The notes beneath the pieces are model-generated. The model had not been told where the DNA came from. It ran no database searches and saw nothing but the letters and a program-made list of their open reading frames with translations. From the NCBI GenBank assembly GCA_030550395.1, contig JAUQPL010000002.1, forward strand, positions 1 to 64,000: a stretch of DNA of 64,000 bases. Direction: 5' to 3'. The position numbers were made by a program, and so were the translations under genes. Below are positions 52,646 to 62,405 of this stretch, in pieces. The stretch's first letter is position 1. Every line of letters begins with the position of its first letter. This DNA comes from Bacteroidota bacterium. GTDB lineage: Bacteria; Bacteroidota; Ignavibacteria; Kapaibacteriales; HRBIN21.

Positions 52646-55600
52646 ATGAAGCAGTGGTTGCGTCTTTGTGCCTCCTTTGTGGTGGGATTAGTAGCAATCA
52701 GCGTGAGTTACGCTCAACTACCAGTCATAGAAGTCAGCGGGCGCTTGGGGCCCGGCGAGGTCCGCATTTTCCTCAAGGATACGCTGTACCGGATTAGCGG
52801 AACGTATATGATTGCCGGGACGCTCATCATTGAGCCCGGTACTATTGTAGAATTCATGCCGAATGGGCGTCTCATTGACTCCGTTGGTGGACGGATCATT
52901 GCCGACGGCTACGTCTCGGCAAATTACGTACAATTCCCTGGTGGGTGTAATCCGGTAGATCCTTTTAACCCATGCGGATACACAGGCTATGCCGACCTCA
53001 ATTATTTCCAAGCCGCTGCACAAAGCAGCATTGTGGGTGATCCGACGATAGATCCCAGCAAGCACGGAGAGATTTTCTTGGTTAACCTGGGAGCTGCTCC
53101 TCAGTTGCAGAACCTGACTCCAGGGCAGGCAATTATGTATGCTGCTGCCCGCCTACACTTTGCTGCTTACGACCCGAATATTAACCAGACGCCGTGGAGG
53201 CGTGCAGGAGGCGGAAGTGTAAATGTCGCGCAAGGACAAATCATCTTCCGAGGACGCCCGGTTAACAACTTCTCTCGGGAATGGGGACACATTATTGTAT
53301 TGCCAGGTGCGCGGGCGGCTTTCTTCCGGAATGTCCGATTTGAGAACTTCCGCAAAGACACTACAGTCGATCGGTTCCCCATCTACCAGCCCAATACGGG
53401 CGCTATTGCGGCGTTGAATGCCAATCTCATTCAGCAGACAAATGGCAGTGGCGGGGTTATCACAAGCTTTTCGTCGCGTACATGGCTACTGCTGTGCGAA
53501 TTCCAGAACAATATGGCGCGCTACCGTGGAGGAGCTGTGCAGCTGCTCCAAGCACCTGTTGGAACGGGGGTTTATCCCCAACCCGATATTTCGGGACTAC
53601 CGGACTATGGAGCGATCAATCCATACTTGACCGATAACGCCTCTGGAGTGCCTATAGCGCAGGCAGTAAAGGCGATAGACCAGATTTATAGCGCCAATCC
53701 GGAGCCTCTGACCAACAGTGACCGCCAGGCGTACGACGATGCCCGGTTAGCGGTTCTACTTGGGCGGGTCCGCTATTTAACCTTTACCGGCAATCGTGTA
53801 TTGCTCTCTAGTGTGGTGCTCCAGCAGATTGCGCCAGGCGTGTGGGCGATAATAGATGACATCAACAACCCTGCTCCGCTAGAGCCGCAGGCTTGGAAGA
53901 ACCAAGCGTATGGTGGAGCAGTCTATATTGCTGGGCGAACGCCGTTAGAAATTGGTCTGGGGATGAATGATTACCAAGCCCCGAACGTGTATGACTATGT
54001 CTTCTTTGACGGCAACAGCGCAGCGAACTTGCAGAACAATCCAAACACCGGCGGGGCTCGTGGTGGAGCGCTCTACGTGGGTGGGGCAACATCGGTAACA
54101 CTCCGTGGACGCTTCCTGTCAAATCAAGCCTCTGTACCGTTCTTTACAGATCCCAACCAAGTAGGAGCCCTGTCTCAAGGTGGCGCTGTCTACGTTAGCA
54201 CAGATGCTGGGCGCCTCCAAGTCCGAGGACGGCAAGGTGGGGAGGCGCGCCAAGAGACCTATTTCGTGGGCAATCAAGCAGGCCGCGGAGGGGCTATTTA
54301 TGTTGCTGCCGGTGTGGATACGCGCCCCTCTCCCGTCATTGGTGGCTCGGACGCTCTGATAGACACCCGTAACTATGGCTATAACATCAAGTTCCGGAAC
54401 AATCGCGCGGCCGATCACGGCGGAGCAATCTTTTCAGGGAAGAACTTCACTGTCTATGGCGCTGGTGGAACAGTAGGACCGCTGTCGCTCTACGGGGGTA
54501 ACTATCCAGTAGAATTTGACAACAATGTAGCAGGTTTTTCTGGAGGAGCTATCGCAGCACATTTGCCCTGTCCACCTCCGGACTGTTTGCCGATTGAGAG
54601 ACGGTATATCCGGATTGTGCGGGCGGTATTTACGAACAACGTTGTTGGGCAGGTTCAACAGGGCTATGAACCTCAAGTTCGCGGCGGAGGGGCTGTCTAT
54701 ACACTCAATGCAGATCTCAACGTAGTCAAGGGAGTAGAATTCCGAGCGAATAAGGCGTACAACGGGAACGGTGGTGCCGTCTGCATTGTGCATCCGCAGA
54801 CCTCTTCCCATCGGTTCTTCCTGACAGATGTTGACAATGTAGTTACCCTACCGTCAGGGGTAGCGGTAAGCTTTACCTCGCGAGACGACATCTTCACCTG
54901 GGATCCAACTCCTGGGACACCGGTGCCGGATGTGCGGATGTTAACTCGCTTCTTTGATAATGAGGCTGTTCCAAACATGGCGGAGATGGGTTCGGGAACG
55001 ACCCAGGTAGGGGACATCCGGCGCCAACACCCAGGCACGAATCTGCGAGAGAATGGGACAGGATTGGGAGGAGCCCTCTATGTGTTGGATGAAGTAAGCC
55101 TGAACCGTTCTGGGCGGACAGATTCTATCTTCTTCAACCGAGTGCGCATCCAAGGAAACAGGGCGTATACGGGAGCAGCAGTCTATTCGGATAACTACAA
55201 TCTTCAATTAGTCTTCAGCCGGAGCCTGATTACAAATAACACAGCAACCTCCGATATCGGTGCCCAGCAGAATGCTATCACTGGTCCCCTGGTGTCGGGG
55301 ACAAATCTGGCGTCCAGCGATTTAGCGGGAGCAATTCTCTACGGCGATGTCGTCGGCCCGCTGCCATATGAGAGCTATCACTGGGCAGCGAATGCGATTT
55401 ATGATAACTCCGCTCGTTTCCTCATTCGCCTCCCTGATTATCCGGATACAAAAGGAGCGCGAGCGGGCACAGGAGTTGGAATGGGCGGCGTTGATACTCT
55501 CCGAGGCAATTATTGGGGAAGGACCGAAGCAAACGTTGTTACTATTCTGCCAGTAAGCGGGCGTGTTCAGGAAACCTTCTTCGTGGCAGGTGATGGTACG

Positions 55601-58600
55601 CAACAGTTGGGCTTTGTCCTTGGTGGTACGGGGAAGAATCAGGGGCCATTTGAGTCACGGCATCTCTACAACTACACGCCGATCCCAGTCCTCAACGCGG
55701 GGAATGAGAATACTCCTGATCCAAGCAGCATCCCCGAGCGCCTGCTTATGCAGGGACATATTTACGACATATTTGACAAGGGAACGGATATCAAAACGGC
55801 GGACTACTCCAACCGTCGGATGGCCCCGATAGAAGATTTTGCCGTTGGGATTCCAAAGACGTTGCGGAAGTTCAGTGATCCGACTCTGCCCTCGTATGGG
55901 AAGTACGTCCGCCGATGGACCCGCAATCCATTTGATGCAGAAGCCGATCCCAATATCGCAGCACTTCAGACAGAGTTCCGAAGCGAAAAGCATCCGATAG
56001 GATATCCGCTCTTCCTAGAAGCTCGGGCAGATTATTCAGGGACAGCAGAATTAAACAACAACGATCCACGGGCAATCAACGAGACGGTCTTCTTTGTCAT
56101 TAACACTAACACGGGGGACTACATCCGGGTCAATCTGCAGCAGACAAGCCCAACTAGCGAGGTATTCCGAGCTCGAGTAGAGTTAGTTCCTGATTCTGTG
56201 GGGCGGCGCCCTGCGGATCGGCGCACGATTGAGGGGCTAGCGAACATCGGCACCAATCTAGGGGCAATCTTGTCTGCTCTCCAACGGGATGCACAGATAG
56301 AGGACCTGGCTGCTTTACAGGGACGGAAGTATCAGGGATTTGTAAACGAGCTTGGTGGTCCTGGATTTGGATATGTCAATCGGATTTTGCCTGCTGACGG
56401 TGCTATTAGCCCACAAAGGGTAACGGTGTTTGCTGGTGAGCGGTATAGTGCCTTGCCGGTGCAAATCGGCGACATTGTTGCCGTCGTATCGCGGACAGCC
56501 TTATGGCAAGGCTCTGTTGCTGATGCAATTAAGGGGGCTCTCATCTTTGAGGTCGGAGCAACAGTTGACCCGCCAGTGTTTACGGGTAATAAAGTGGAGT
56601 TGGAGAACGTTACACCACCGGAGTTGCGAAATATGGTCTTCTTGACGGAGGACGTTAGCTATCCGCGTCCGCCGACGGGTCCGGGACGGGATTCTATCTT
56701 CACGATAACAGCCATTGACTCCAACCTCTTCTATGACCCGCGGTCCGTTCTATTCCCTGACCGGTATACTCAGCTTGCGTACTTCTGGAGCGTGCCTCCG
56801 GGATCGGGGTTATCGTACTGGCTACAGGCGGATACAATCCGGGCAGGGGATCCACGCAATCCTTACTACGGAGCTCGTGGGTACGTTATTTTGAAGGGAC
56901 GTCCTACGAATCCGTTTGTGGTGCCTGGTGGGGAGGTGGTGACTGTTGCAGTTCGGAATTATCCTCCGAGTGCTCGAACTGTGGATTCACTCAAAGCGGC
57001 GGGGTTGAGCGATAGTGTGATTGCAAAGTACATCTATCTTTACCCGCCGTACTTCAACGCGCAGGCTTATGATGGGAGCAATGCCCGGTTCCTGCAGCAG
57101 GATACGGTTGACTTTGGGAATACAGCAGCGACAACGGTGACATACCAGTTCCGGATCTTTGTCATTGACAGTACGCCTCAATTCACCGGGTTTGAGGTCG
57201 CCTGCGAACGAGGGGGTCTCTGGTTAGCGAACCTGACGGACAGCCTCCGCTTCAAGGTAGATATCAACACAGATGATGAAGCGGAAGATGCCGAGGCTGG
57301 AGCCCGCGGATGGGACTTCCGCTATGGGCGGACGACATACGGCTTTGCTTCCATAAGCCTGCGGGATGCGCCACCGGATACGGTCGTTGAGCCCACCACG
57401 CAAGTGCGTCCCGTGTGGATGAGCAATCAATACTTGCGTCGCTACAACAATAGTGGACAACCCGATCCGCTGGCGATAGACTTTAGCGTGAACGGGCAAA
57501 TCAATGTGCGGATTGACTCGGCCACCGCATGGCGGTTGCTAACACCAGCAATCCAGCATCATGGTGCACTGAATACAGACACGCTGGTTTCAATCGTGGT
57601 TAACGATGGACACGGAGGGGTTAACTATCTGACGCGTCCGATTCTTGTCAACGTTGCTCCGGTCATTATTACAAGCACATTGCCGGATGCTATAGAGGAT
57701 CAAGACTACAACCCAACGCTTCTGGATTCCAGCCGCCGTATCGTCGTGTATGACCCGAACTTTGGTCAGGCACATCAGTTTGAGCTCATCTATCCGGGTG
57801 ATCCACGGGACTTCGTGCCACGTGATCCATGCTTCCCTGAGGCGGGAGCGTGGGATCTGCGGGATAAGAAGACAACACCGCGCTGGCTCAAGATCGATCC
57901 AGTCAGTGGCTTGCTCTACGGAACACCTGGGGTCTACGATGCTCCGCGGCAGGAAAAGGTGACAGTACTCGTAACGGATGAGTTTGGGTTGACTCACGTG
58001 AAAGTCTTGGATCTGAATGTGCGGATGGTGAATCATCCGCCACGGTTAGCACAGTTGCCGGTGACCAAGTGTGTGGAGCTTGGGAAGCCGTACGTGGATA
58101 CGCTCGTAGTTATCGATCGGGATCTGCTGCGCCAAGAGCCGCAGGATGCTCGAGAACAGCTGACTATCGAGGTCGTGGAGCCAGCGGGATTCCAAGTGAG
58201 CCCGGCAACAATCAATGGTCCACAATCTTCTGACACAGTGCGGGTTATCATCAGCACGGCAGCGCTGAATGCGACGCCGGGCCCGGATGGGAAGGTTACT
58301 ATCCGTGTCCGAGTCGTAGACCGGCAAGGGGCTCAGCACGAAGTGACCTACAAGCTGAATGTCTCCGAGCCAACAGACTTCGTGGTTCCCATGCGGATTG
58401 AAAATCGTTTCGGTGCCTTCCAGACTCTGGAGTGGGGAACAGCGCCGTTGGCGACCACAGGCGATGATCCCAACCGAGGTGGTATAGGAAAGTTGGATTC
58501 CAACTATTGCGAGTACGAACTTCCGCCGATTCCGCCGAACGACGTCTTCGACGCTCGGTGGACGATTGCCTCTACTAATGGAACAGTACGGAATATCTTC

Positions 58601-59245
58601 CCGCGAGCCGTGGCTGGCGTAGAGGGGCAAGCGATCTACAAAGGGCGGTTCCAGGCAGGGAGTGTGACAGGAAATGCTTCGGAGGCGTATCCAGTCCGCA
58701 TTACGTGGAGCTTCCAGGATGTCCCCGACCGGAATGATGCTACGCGTAACCCTGCCGGTTCTACGTGGTACATCCGTGATGGGGCTTCCAACGGGAACAT
58801 CTTCAGCTTCAATATGCGCACGGGCGAAGGGCATTCTATCCCAGCGGTGGCATTGGAGCGGAACGGGGATTCGTTGTCGGTGGTAATCTACACTGATGCA
58901 GTCACGAACTTTATCATCGTATACGACTTCATCAGCAATGCCCCTGAACCGGCGGCTGCCATCGCAGGCCCTGTGCAAATACTGGGCAATATTCCGAACC
59001 CGTTTGCGCAAACCACACAGATCCGCTTCCGCCTCGCAGAGCCTTCTACTATACGGCTGGAGGTGTACGATGCGCTGGGTACGAAGGTGGCTACCCTAAT
59101 GGAGGGCTTCTATCCAGCGAACGAATACGTTGTCCCGTGGAATGGGAGCAGGGCTGATGGTGTAGAAGTGCCCAGCGGTGTCTACTACTATCGAATCACA
59201 GCTGGGGAAGTGACCCTTGTGCAACCGATGGTGCTTGTCCGATAA
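52646..59245 (+). CDS. Giant secreted T9SS protein with PMP-like beta-helix repeats
   Basis: 2199 aa. It has a signal peptide (MKQWLRLCASFVVGLVAISVSYAQ, cited by position 1-24), then a long region (about 200-900) rich in paired motifs of the form F-x-N-N and G-G-A-[IV]-[YF], at least ten times (e.g. FRNNRAADHGGAIF, FDNNVAGFSGGAIA, FVGNQAGRGGAIY), as in chlamydial polymorphic outer-membrane proteins and other parallel beta-helices. Putative Ig/cadherin-like domains follow (LPDAIEDQDYN, KIDPVSGLLYGTPG), then a C-terminal T9SS type A sorting domain (NPFAQTTQIRF...GVYYYRI...VLVR). It is likely exported through T9SS to the surface. I chose the ATG at 52646, with GGAGGAG just upstream, over 52601. 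Function unknown; adhesion is plausible. Confidence 0.88.
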   Translation: MKQWLRLCASFVVGLVAISVSYAQLPVIEVSGRLGPGEVRIFLKDTLYRISGTYMIAGTLIIEPGTIVEFMPNGRLIDSVGGRIIADGYVSANYVQFPGGCNPVDPFNPCGYTGYADLNYFQAAAQSSIVGDPTIDPSKHGEIFLVNLGAAPQLQNLTPGQAIMYAAARLHFAAYDPNINQTPWRRAGGGSVNVAQGQIIFRGRPVNNFSREWGHIIVLPGARAAFFRNVRFENFRKDTTVDRFPIYQPNTGAIAALNANLIQQTNGSGGVITSFSSRTWLLLCEFQNNMARYRGGAVQLLQAPVGTGVYPQPDISGLPDYGAINPYLTDNASGVPIAQAVKAIDQIYSANPEPLTNSDRQAYDDARLAVLLGRVRYLTFTGNRVLLSSVVLQQIAPGVWAIIDDINNPAPLEPQAWKNQAYGGAVYIAGRTPLEIGLGMNDYQAPNVYDYVFFDGNSAANLQNNPNTGGARGGALYVGGATSVTLRGRFLSNQASVPFFTDPNQVGALSQGGAVYVSTDAGRLQVRGRQGGEARQETYFVGNQAGRGGAIYVAAGVDTRPSPVIGGSDALIDTRNYGYNIKFRNNRAADHGGAIFSGKNFTVYGAGGTVGPLSLYGGNYPVEFDNNVAGFSGGAIAAHLPCPPPDCLPIERRYIRIVRAVFTNNVVGQVQQGYEPQVRGGGAVYTLNADLNVVKGVEFRANKAYNGNGGAVCIVHPQTSSHRFFLTDVDNVVTLPSGVAVSFTSRDDIFTWDPTPGTPVPDVRMLTRFFDNEAVPNMAEMGSGTTQVGDIRRQHPGTNLRENGTGLGGALYVLDEVSLNRSGRTDSIFFNRVRIQGNRAYTGAAVYSDNYNLQLVFSRSLITNNTATSDIGAQQNAITGPLVSGTNLASSDLAGAILYGDVVGPLPYESYHWAANAIYDNSARFLIRLPDYPDTKGARAGTGVGMGGVDTLRGNYWGRTEANVVTILPVSGRVQETFFVAGDGTQQLGFVLGGTGKNQGPFESRHLYNYTPIPVLNAGNENTPDPSSIPERLLMQGHIYDIFDKGTDIKTADYSNRRMAPIEDFAVGIPKTLRKFSDPTLPSYGKYVRRWTRNPFDAEADPNIAALQTEFRSEKHPIGYPLFLEARADYSGTAELNNNDPRAINETVFFVINTNTGDYIRVNLQQTSPTSEVFRARVELVPDSVGRRPADRRTIEGLANIGTNLGAILSALQRDAQIEDLAALQGRKYQGFVNELGGPGFGYVNRILPADGAISPQRVTVFAGERYSALPVQIGDIVAVVSRTALWQGSVADAIKGALIFEVGATVDPPVFTGNKVELENVTPPELRNMVFLTEDVSYPRPPTGPGRDSIFTITAIDSNLFYDPRSVLFPDRYTQLAYFWSVPPGSGLSYWLQADTIRAGDPRNPYYGARGYVILKGRPTNPFVVPGGEVVTVAVRNYPPSARTVDSLKAAGLSDSVIAKYIYLYPPYFNAQAYDGSNARFLQQDTVDFGNTAATTVTYQFRIFVIDSTPQFTGFEVACERGGLWLANLTDSLRFKVDINTDDEAEDAEAGARGWDFRYGRTTYGFASISLRDAPPDTVVEPTTQVRPVWMSNQYLRRYNNSGQPDPLAIDFSVNGQINVRIDSATAWRLLTPAIQHHGALNTDTLVSIVVNDGHGGVNYLTRPILVNVAPVIITSTLPDAIEDQDYNPTLLDSSRRIVVYDPNFGQAHQFELIYPGDPRDFVPRDPCFPEAGAWDLRDKKTTPRWLKIDPVSGLLYGTPGVYDAPRQEKVTVLVTDEFGLTHVKVLDLNVRMVNHPPRLAQLPVTKCVELGKPYVDTLVVIDRDLLRQEPQDAREQLTIEVVEPAGFQVSPATINGPQSSDTVRVIISTAALNATPGPDGKVTIRVRVVDRQGAQHEVTYKLNVSEPTDFVVPMRIENRFGAFQTLEWGTAPLATTGDDPNRGGIGKLDSNYCEYELPPIPPNDVFDARWTIASTNGTVRNIFPRAVAGVEGQAIYKGRFQAGSVTGNASEAYPVRITWSFQDVPDRNDATRNPAGSTWYIRDGASNGNIFSFNMRTGEGHSIPAVALERNGDSLSVVIYTDAVTNFIIVYDFISNAPEPAAAIAGPVQILGNIPNPFAQTTQIRFRLAEPSTIRLEVYDALGTKVATLMEGFYPANEYVVPWNGSRADGVEVPSGVYYYRITAGEVTLVQPMVLVR

Positions 59246-59257
59246 CGCGGGAACGAG

Positions 59258-59290
59258 GGGGAACCCCCTGGATATGACTGGGGGTTCCCC
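59258..59290 (+). terminator. Strong hairpin after the giant T9SS gene, no U-tract
   Basis: GGGGAACCCCC (59258-59268) and GGGGGTTCCCC (59280-59290) form a perfect 11-bp stem with an 11-base loop, 13 bp after the stop codon. It lacks a T-run after the stem, so it may be a stabilising or Rho-aided 3' end instead of a standard intrinsic terminator. It is the only strong hairpin noticed at a gene end in the window. Confidence 0.55.
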
Positions 59291-59345
59291 ACCAATATAA
59301 CGCAGTGTATGCCAAAAGAGAAGGTCTCACACACGTACGAGGAAA

Positions 59346-61226
59346 ATGATGGCGATGCGGACACTTGGAGCAATTGTCACACTGCTTGTTGGTGGGTGGC
59401 TCATTGCGGAAGCACAGGTATATGCGGAGTTCTATCCTGCCGTTAAAGTAGGAAATAAGCCCTATACGACCCTGGCGGGGGCAACAGTGCTGGATGCTAA
59501 CCAGTTTGTTGATCCTGCAACCAACAATCCTGATCCTGACAATGGGTATGCGGTGGTTCCATTACCATTCCTCTACGAGTACCAGGGATACCGATATAGC
59601 CGATTAGCAATCTCCGTAAATGGGTTTGTCATCCTACTGAGAGCTGCTGAAACTCCTCCACTAACGGGGGGCAATATCCCGGGGCGTCTCTTTGTTAACA
59701 CAGAGCCCTTCAACGTCATAGCTCCTTTCTGGGGAGATCACTATTACCGAACGGTGGAGCCTGGCTATACCCCATCCCAGATTTCCTACAAGACAGTGGG
59801 AGCAGCTCCGAATCGGGCGTTCGTCGTTGAATGGAAAAACTTGAACATCAATAATAAGACGTTGCCTTCTAGCGTTGCTAGCTTCCAGCTGTGGTTATAT
59901 GAATCGTCACTTCCGGGCAATTTCCAGGGGGATATAGAGTTCGCGTATGGATTGACAGGGTCTGGTGGACCTGTACAAGTGCAGGGAGCTGCTATCGGGA
60001 TTAAAGGAGGATTTGGAGACTATCTCAATGGCTTAGTCTTCACTGGGGACGTTAACCAAGCCCGTACTTCAACGATTTTGAGCACGACATGGCAGCCTTC
60101 AGGCGGCAGTGATACGGTGATTCGCTTCAATGCAATCCCTCGGCTCTTCCTGGAGGGGTGGGGTGACGGAGACGTAGACTTTTCTCAGGTAGGTAAGCAT
60201 GCGAATATGGGACAGGATCGGTTCGTCACGGTCAACGACGTGATGCTAATCCTCCGCTCCGTTGCAACGGACCGTCGGTTAGATAGTCTCAAAGGGCGAC
60301 CGGCGTATCACGGTGATGTAAACCACAACGGGCGCTTTTACTACTCTACTCGGAATTTGGATAACAGTGGTGATTCAGTCTACCACCGCCGTGCCATTAC
60401 GACGCGGTCTCTCTATTACTGGCAGGACTTGCCTGCGGATAACTCGCTCCCTTATATTGGAGGTGATCCGGTGCTCTTCTTTGAGGCAACCGAGTACGAT
60501 GCTGCGATCATCATGCTGTATATGGCGGGTCGTATTCCCTACCTTCCGTGGCTGCTGGATCTGACAGTGTTGCCGCCGTATGGACGAGGTGCTGCTGCGG
60601 TGGAAATTGCTCGCCGTGTGCAAATTGGACAGCCCTATGCTGTTGCGCCAGGTGCCTATCAATTTCCAGTGGCTCTTGACGGTGCGTGGAAGGGGGCTCT
60701 GGGATTACGGGCACAGTTCAAAGGGGAGATTGTTGGTGTTGAGGTACCACCGCACTTTGCGGAAAAACTTCTACTTGACCGCGAGGGGGGGCGGATAGCT
60801 GTCGCTGGTGTTGTGGAGTGTGAGCCGGGTGAACCCCTGCTGTACGTGACCGTGCGAACAGAAGAGCCTGTGGTGCGGGTAGAAAAGATACGGTTCAATG
60901 ACATCGAACTGCCAGATATCGTGGTGCCACTGTCAGCGACACCGGTAACAGGGGTAGCTGTACATGCTGCTCCTAATCCGGCGGTTGATCGCACACGGAT
61001 AAACTTCTGTGTGCCTGAAGCTGGACGATATCGGCTCTGCGTTTACGATGCGGTAGGACGACTCGTGCGTGTATTAGCCGATGCAGAGTATGCGGTAGGG
61101 AACTACTGGGTGGAATGGGATGGGACCAACGCCAGAGGCGAGCGCATCGGCGCGGGTACCTATGTATGCCGGCTTGAGGGACCATCGGGGAGCTACGAAG
61201 TCCTTCCGGTAGTATGGTTGCGATAG
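59346..61226 (+). CDS. Secreted T9SS protein with dockerin-like segment
   Basis: 626 aa. A signal peptide (about 1-23, ending AEA) is followed by a beta-rich N-terminal domain (NGYAVVPLPFLYEYQGYRYSR, NVIAPFWGDHYYR) seen in other T9SS proteins. Residues ~275-400 hold two calcium-loop-like repeats, GDGDVDFSQV...RFVTVNDVMLILRSV and GDVNHNGRFYY...TEYDAAIIMLYMAG, that follow the GDVNxDGxVNxxDxxxLxxxL dockerin pattern with longer inserts. A T9SS type A sorting domain closes the protein (NPAVDRTRINF...CVYDAVGRLVRVL...GTYVCRLEG). It lies between the giant PMP-like protein and two cohesin-like proteins. Export to the surface is likely; binding to the neighbours is inference. Confidence 0.85.
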   Translation: MMAMRTLGAIVTLLVGGWLIAEAQVYAEFYPAVKVGNKPYTTLAGATVLDANQFVDPATNNPDPDNGYAVVPLPFLYEYQGYRYSRLAISVNGFVILLRAAETPPLTGGNIPGRLFVNTEPFNVIAPFWGDHYYRTVEPGYTPSQISYKTVGAAPNRAFVVEWKNLNINNKTLPSSVASFQLWLYESSLPGNFQGDIEFAYGLTGSGGPVQVQGAAIGIKGGFGDYLNGLVFTGDVNQARTSTILSTTWQPSGGSDTVIRFNAIPRLFLEGWGDGDVDFSQVGKHANMGQDRFVTVNDVMLILRSVATDRRLDSLKGRPAYHGDVNHNGRFYYSTRNLDNSGDSVYHRRAITTRSLYYWQDLPADNSLPYIGGDPVLFFEATEYDAAIIMLYMAGRIPYLPWLLDLTVLPPYGRGAAAVEIARRVQIGQPYAVAPGAYQFPVALDGAWKGALGLRAQFKGEIVGVEVPPHFAEKLLLDREGGRIAVAGVVECEPGEPLLYVTVRTEEPVVRVEKIRFNDIELPDIVVPLSATPVTGVAVHAAPNPAVDRTRINFCVPEAGRYRLCVYDAVGRLVRVLADAEYAVGNYWVEWDGTNARGERIGAGTYVCRLEGPSGSYEVLPVVWLR

Positions 61227-61238
61227 TGGTCATGGTGG

Positions 61239-62372
61239 ATGCTCCGTGGGCGAGTGGCGCTGTTAGCAATTGCCGTGGTGGGGGAAGGGCAGATGCTTGG
61301 TGCCGGACAAATAGCACGATTCGCCGTTCGGGTGTGGGACACCGTGGATGTCTGTGGGCGAAGAGAATGCGTGCTTGTTGTGGATGTTACTCCTCCTGTG
61401 GAATCGCAGGATAGTCTTATGGGTTTCAACCTCGCCATACGGTTTGATCCGGAAAAGCTGGTCTTCCACACCTTGTTGACCAGCGGGACGCTGGCGGAAG
61501 CAATGGACCAGCGGGGATTCAATGCATCGTATGGTGAGATTCGGGCATATGCCTTTACACTTACTCGGACGATCTCTGGTGCCCGACCTTTGGTAGCCTT
61601 TTTGGGAGACTACCGTCAGGAATGCCCGGACACAACCTCTGTGCAGTTGTTGTACGTAGAGTTCAATGAGGAATTTGAAAGGCGGAGAACGGTGGTAGTA
61701 GATACGACACCGGTCCCTGTTTATGCGCGAGTCATGGAGCTCCCCTCTCGGGTTATGCGGACCAAAGCCTCCGACCATGAATGGCAAATCCAAGAGGAGG
61801 ATACAGCCCTGTGGTGGGAGCTCCGTGTGGGGTATGATTCTTCACTCTCCCTGAGGATAGCACAGACTGTTGTAGATGGGCTCCCGCGGTGGGTACAGGT
61901 CCACGGCGTTGCCACTGTTGACAGTTCTGCAGTGAGGGCATGGGAGCGCCGAGACAGCGCTCTTATGGTGACGTGGCGTCCTTCACCGAATGTAGGGATT
62001 CGTGTGGGATTGTCTGTGATTGAGAGAAAGAGCGATACGGCGCTTCTGCAGGCTTGGACTTATCCCCTGGATTCATGCTCTTGCATAACTCAGTGGACAC
62101 GGGATAGCTTGAGGGTGGTGAACTCCGCGGTGGTATCTGTCCCCTTTGTTACTGAGAGCGGGCATAAGATAGTGTGGTTCGCCAACTCTTCTTTCTCCGT
62201 TGGGGTAGGCGAACGGTTAGAGTTGTACGATCTACTGGGACGGCTTTTCTACAGCAAGGAGGCACAAGGAGAACGGCATCGCATTTCCTTGCAGGGAGTT
62301 CCTGCAGGGATATATCTTGGGCGATGGCATCGTGCCGGGGGAGTATACCCCGTTATGGTAATTGTGCAATGA
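61239..62372 (+). CDS. Secreted protein with cohesin-like domain and T9SS-like C-terminus
   Basis: 377 aa. A weak signal peptide (LRGRVALLAIAVVGEGQ) precedes a beta-sandwich region (about 30-150) with LMGFNLAIRFDPEKLVFHT, the pattern found in cohesin domains where a strand contains xDPxxL. A middle domain is unrecognised. The C-terminus (ELYDLLGRLFYSKEAQGERH...GIYLGRW...PVMVIV) resembles a T9SS sorting domain but lacks the usual NPF-type opening. It begins 12 bp after the dockerin-like gene, and the next cohesin-like gene begins 33 bp later, so the three are probably one transcript. Assignment of cohesin is by pattern only. Confidence 0.72.
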   Translation: MLRGRVALLAIAVVGEGQMLGAGQIARFAVRVWDTVDVCGRRECVLVVDVTPPVESQDSLMGFNLAIRFDPEKLVFHTLLTSGTLAEAMDQRGFNASYGEIRAYAFTLTRTISGARPLVAFLGDYRQECPDTTSVQLLYVEFNEEFERRRTVVVDTTPVPVYARVMELPSRVMRTKASDHEWQIQEEDTALWWELRVGYDSSLSLRIAQTVVDGLPRWVQVHGVATVDSSAVRAWERRDSALMVTWRPSPNVGIRVGLSVIERKSDTALLQAWTYPLDSCSCITQWTRDSLRVVNSAVVSVPFVTESGHKIVWFANSSFSVGVGERLELYDLLGRLFYSKEAQGERHRISLQGVPAGIYLGRWHRAGGVYPVMVIVQ

Positions 62373-62405
62373 GGGTCTGTTGAATTTGCTCCGTGAGGAG
62401 AGACA

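Noticed and set aside
58046-59011. 321-aa minus-strand frame antisense to the giant T9SS gene
   Set aside because: No domain; the opposite strand encodes Ig-like domains and a T9SS sorting domain in one continuous frame.
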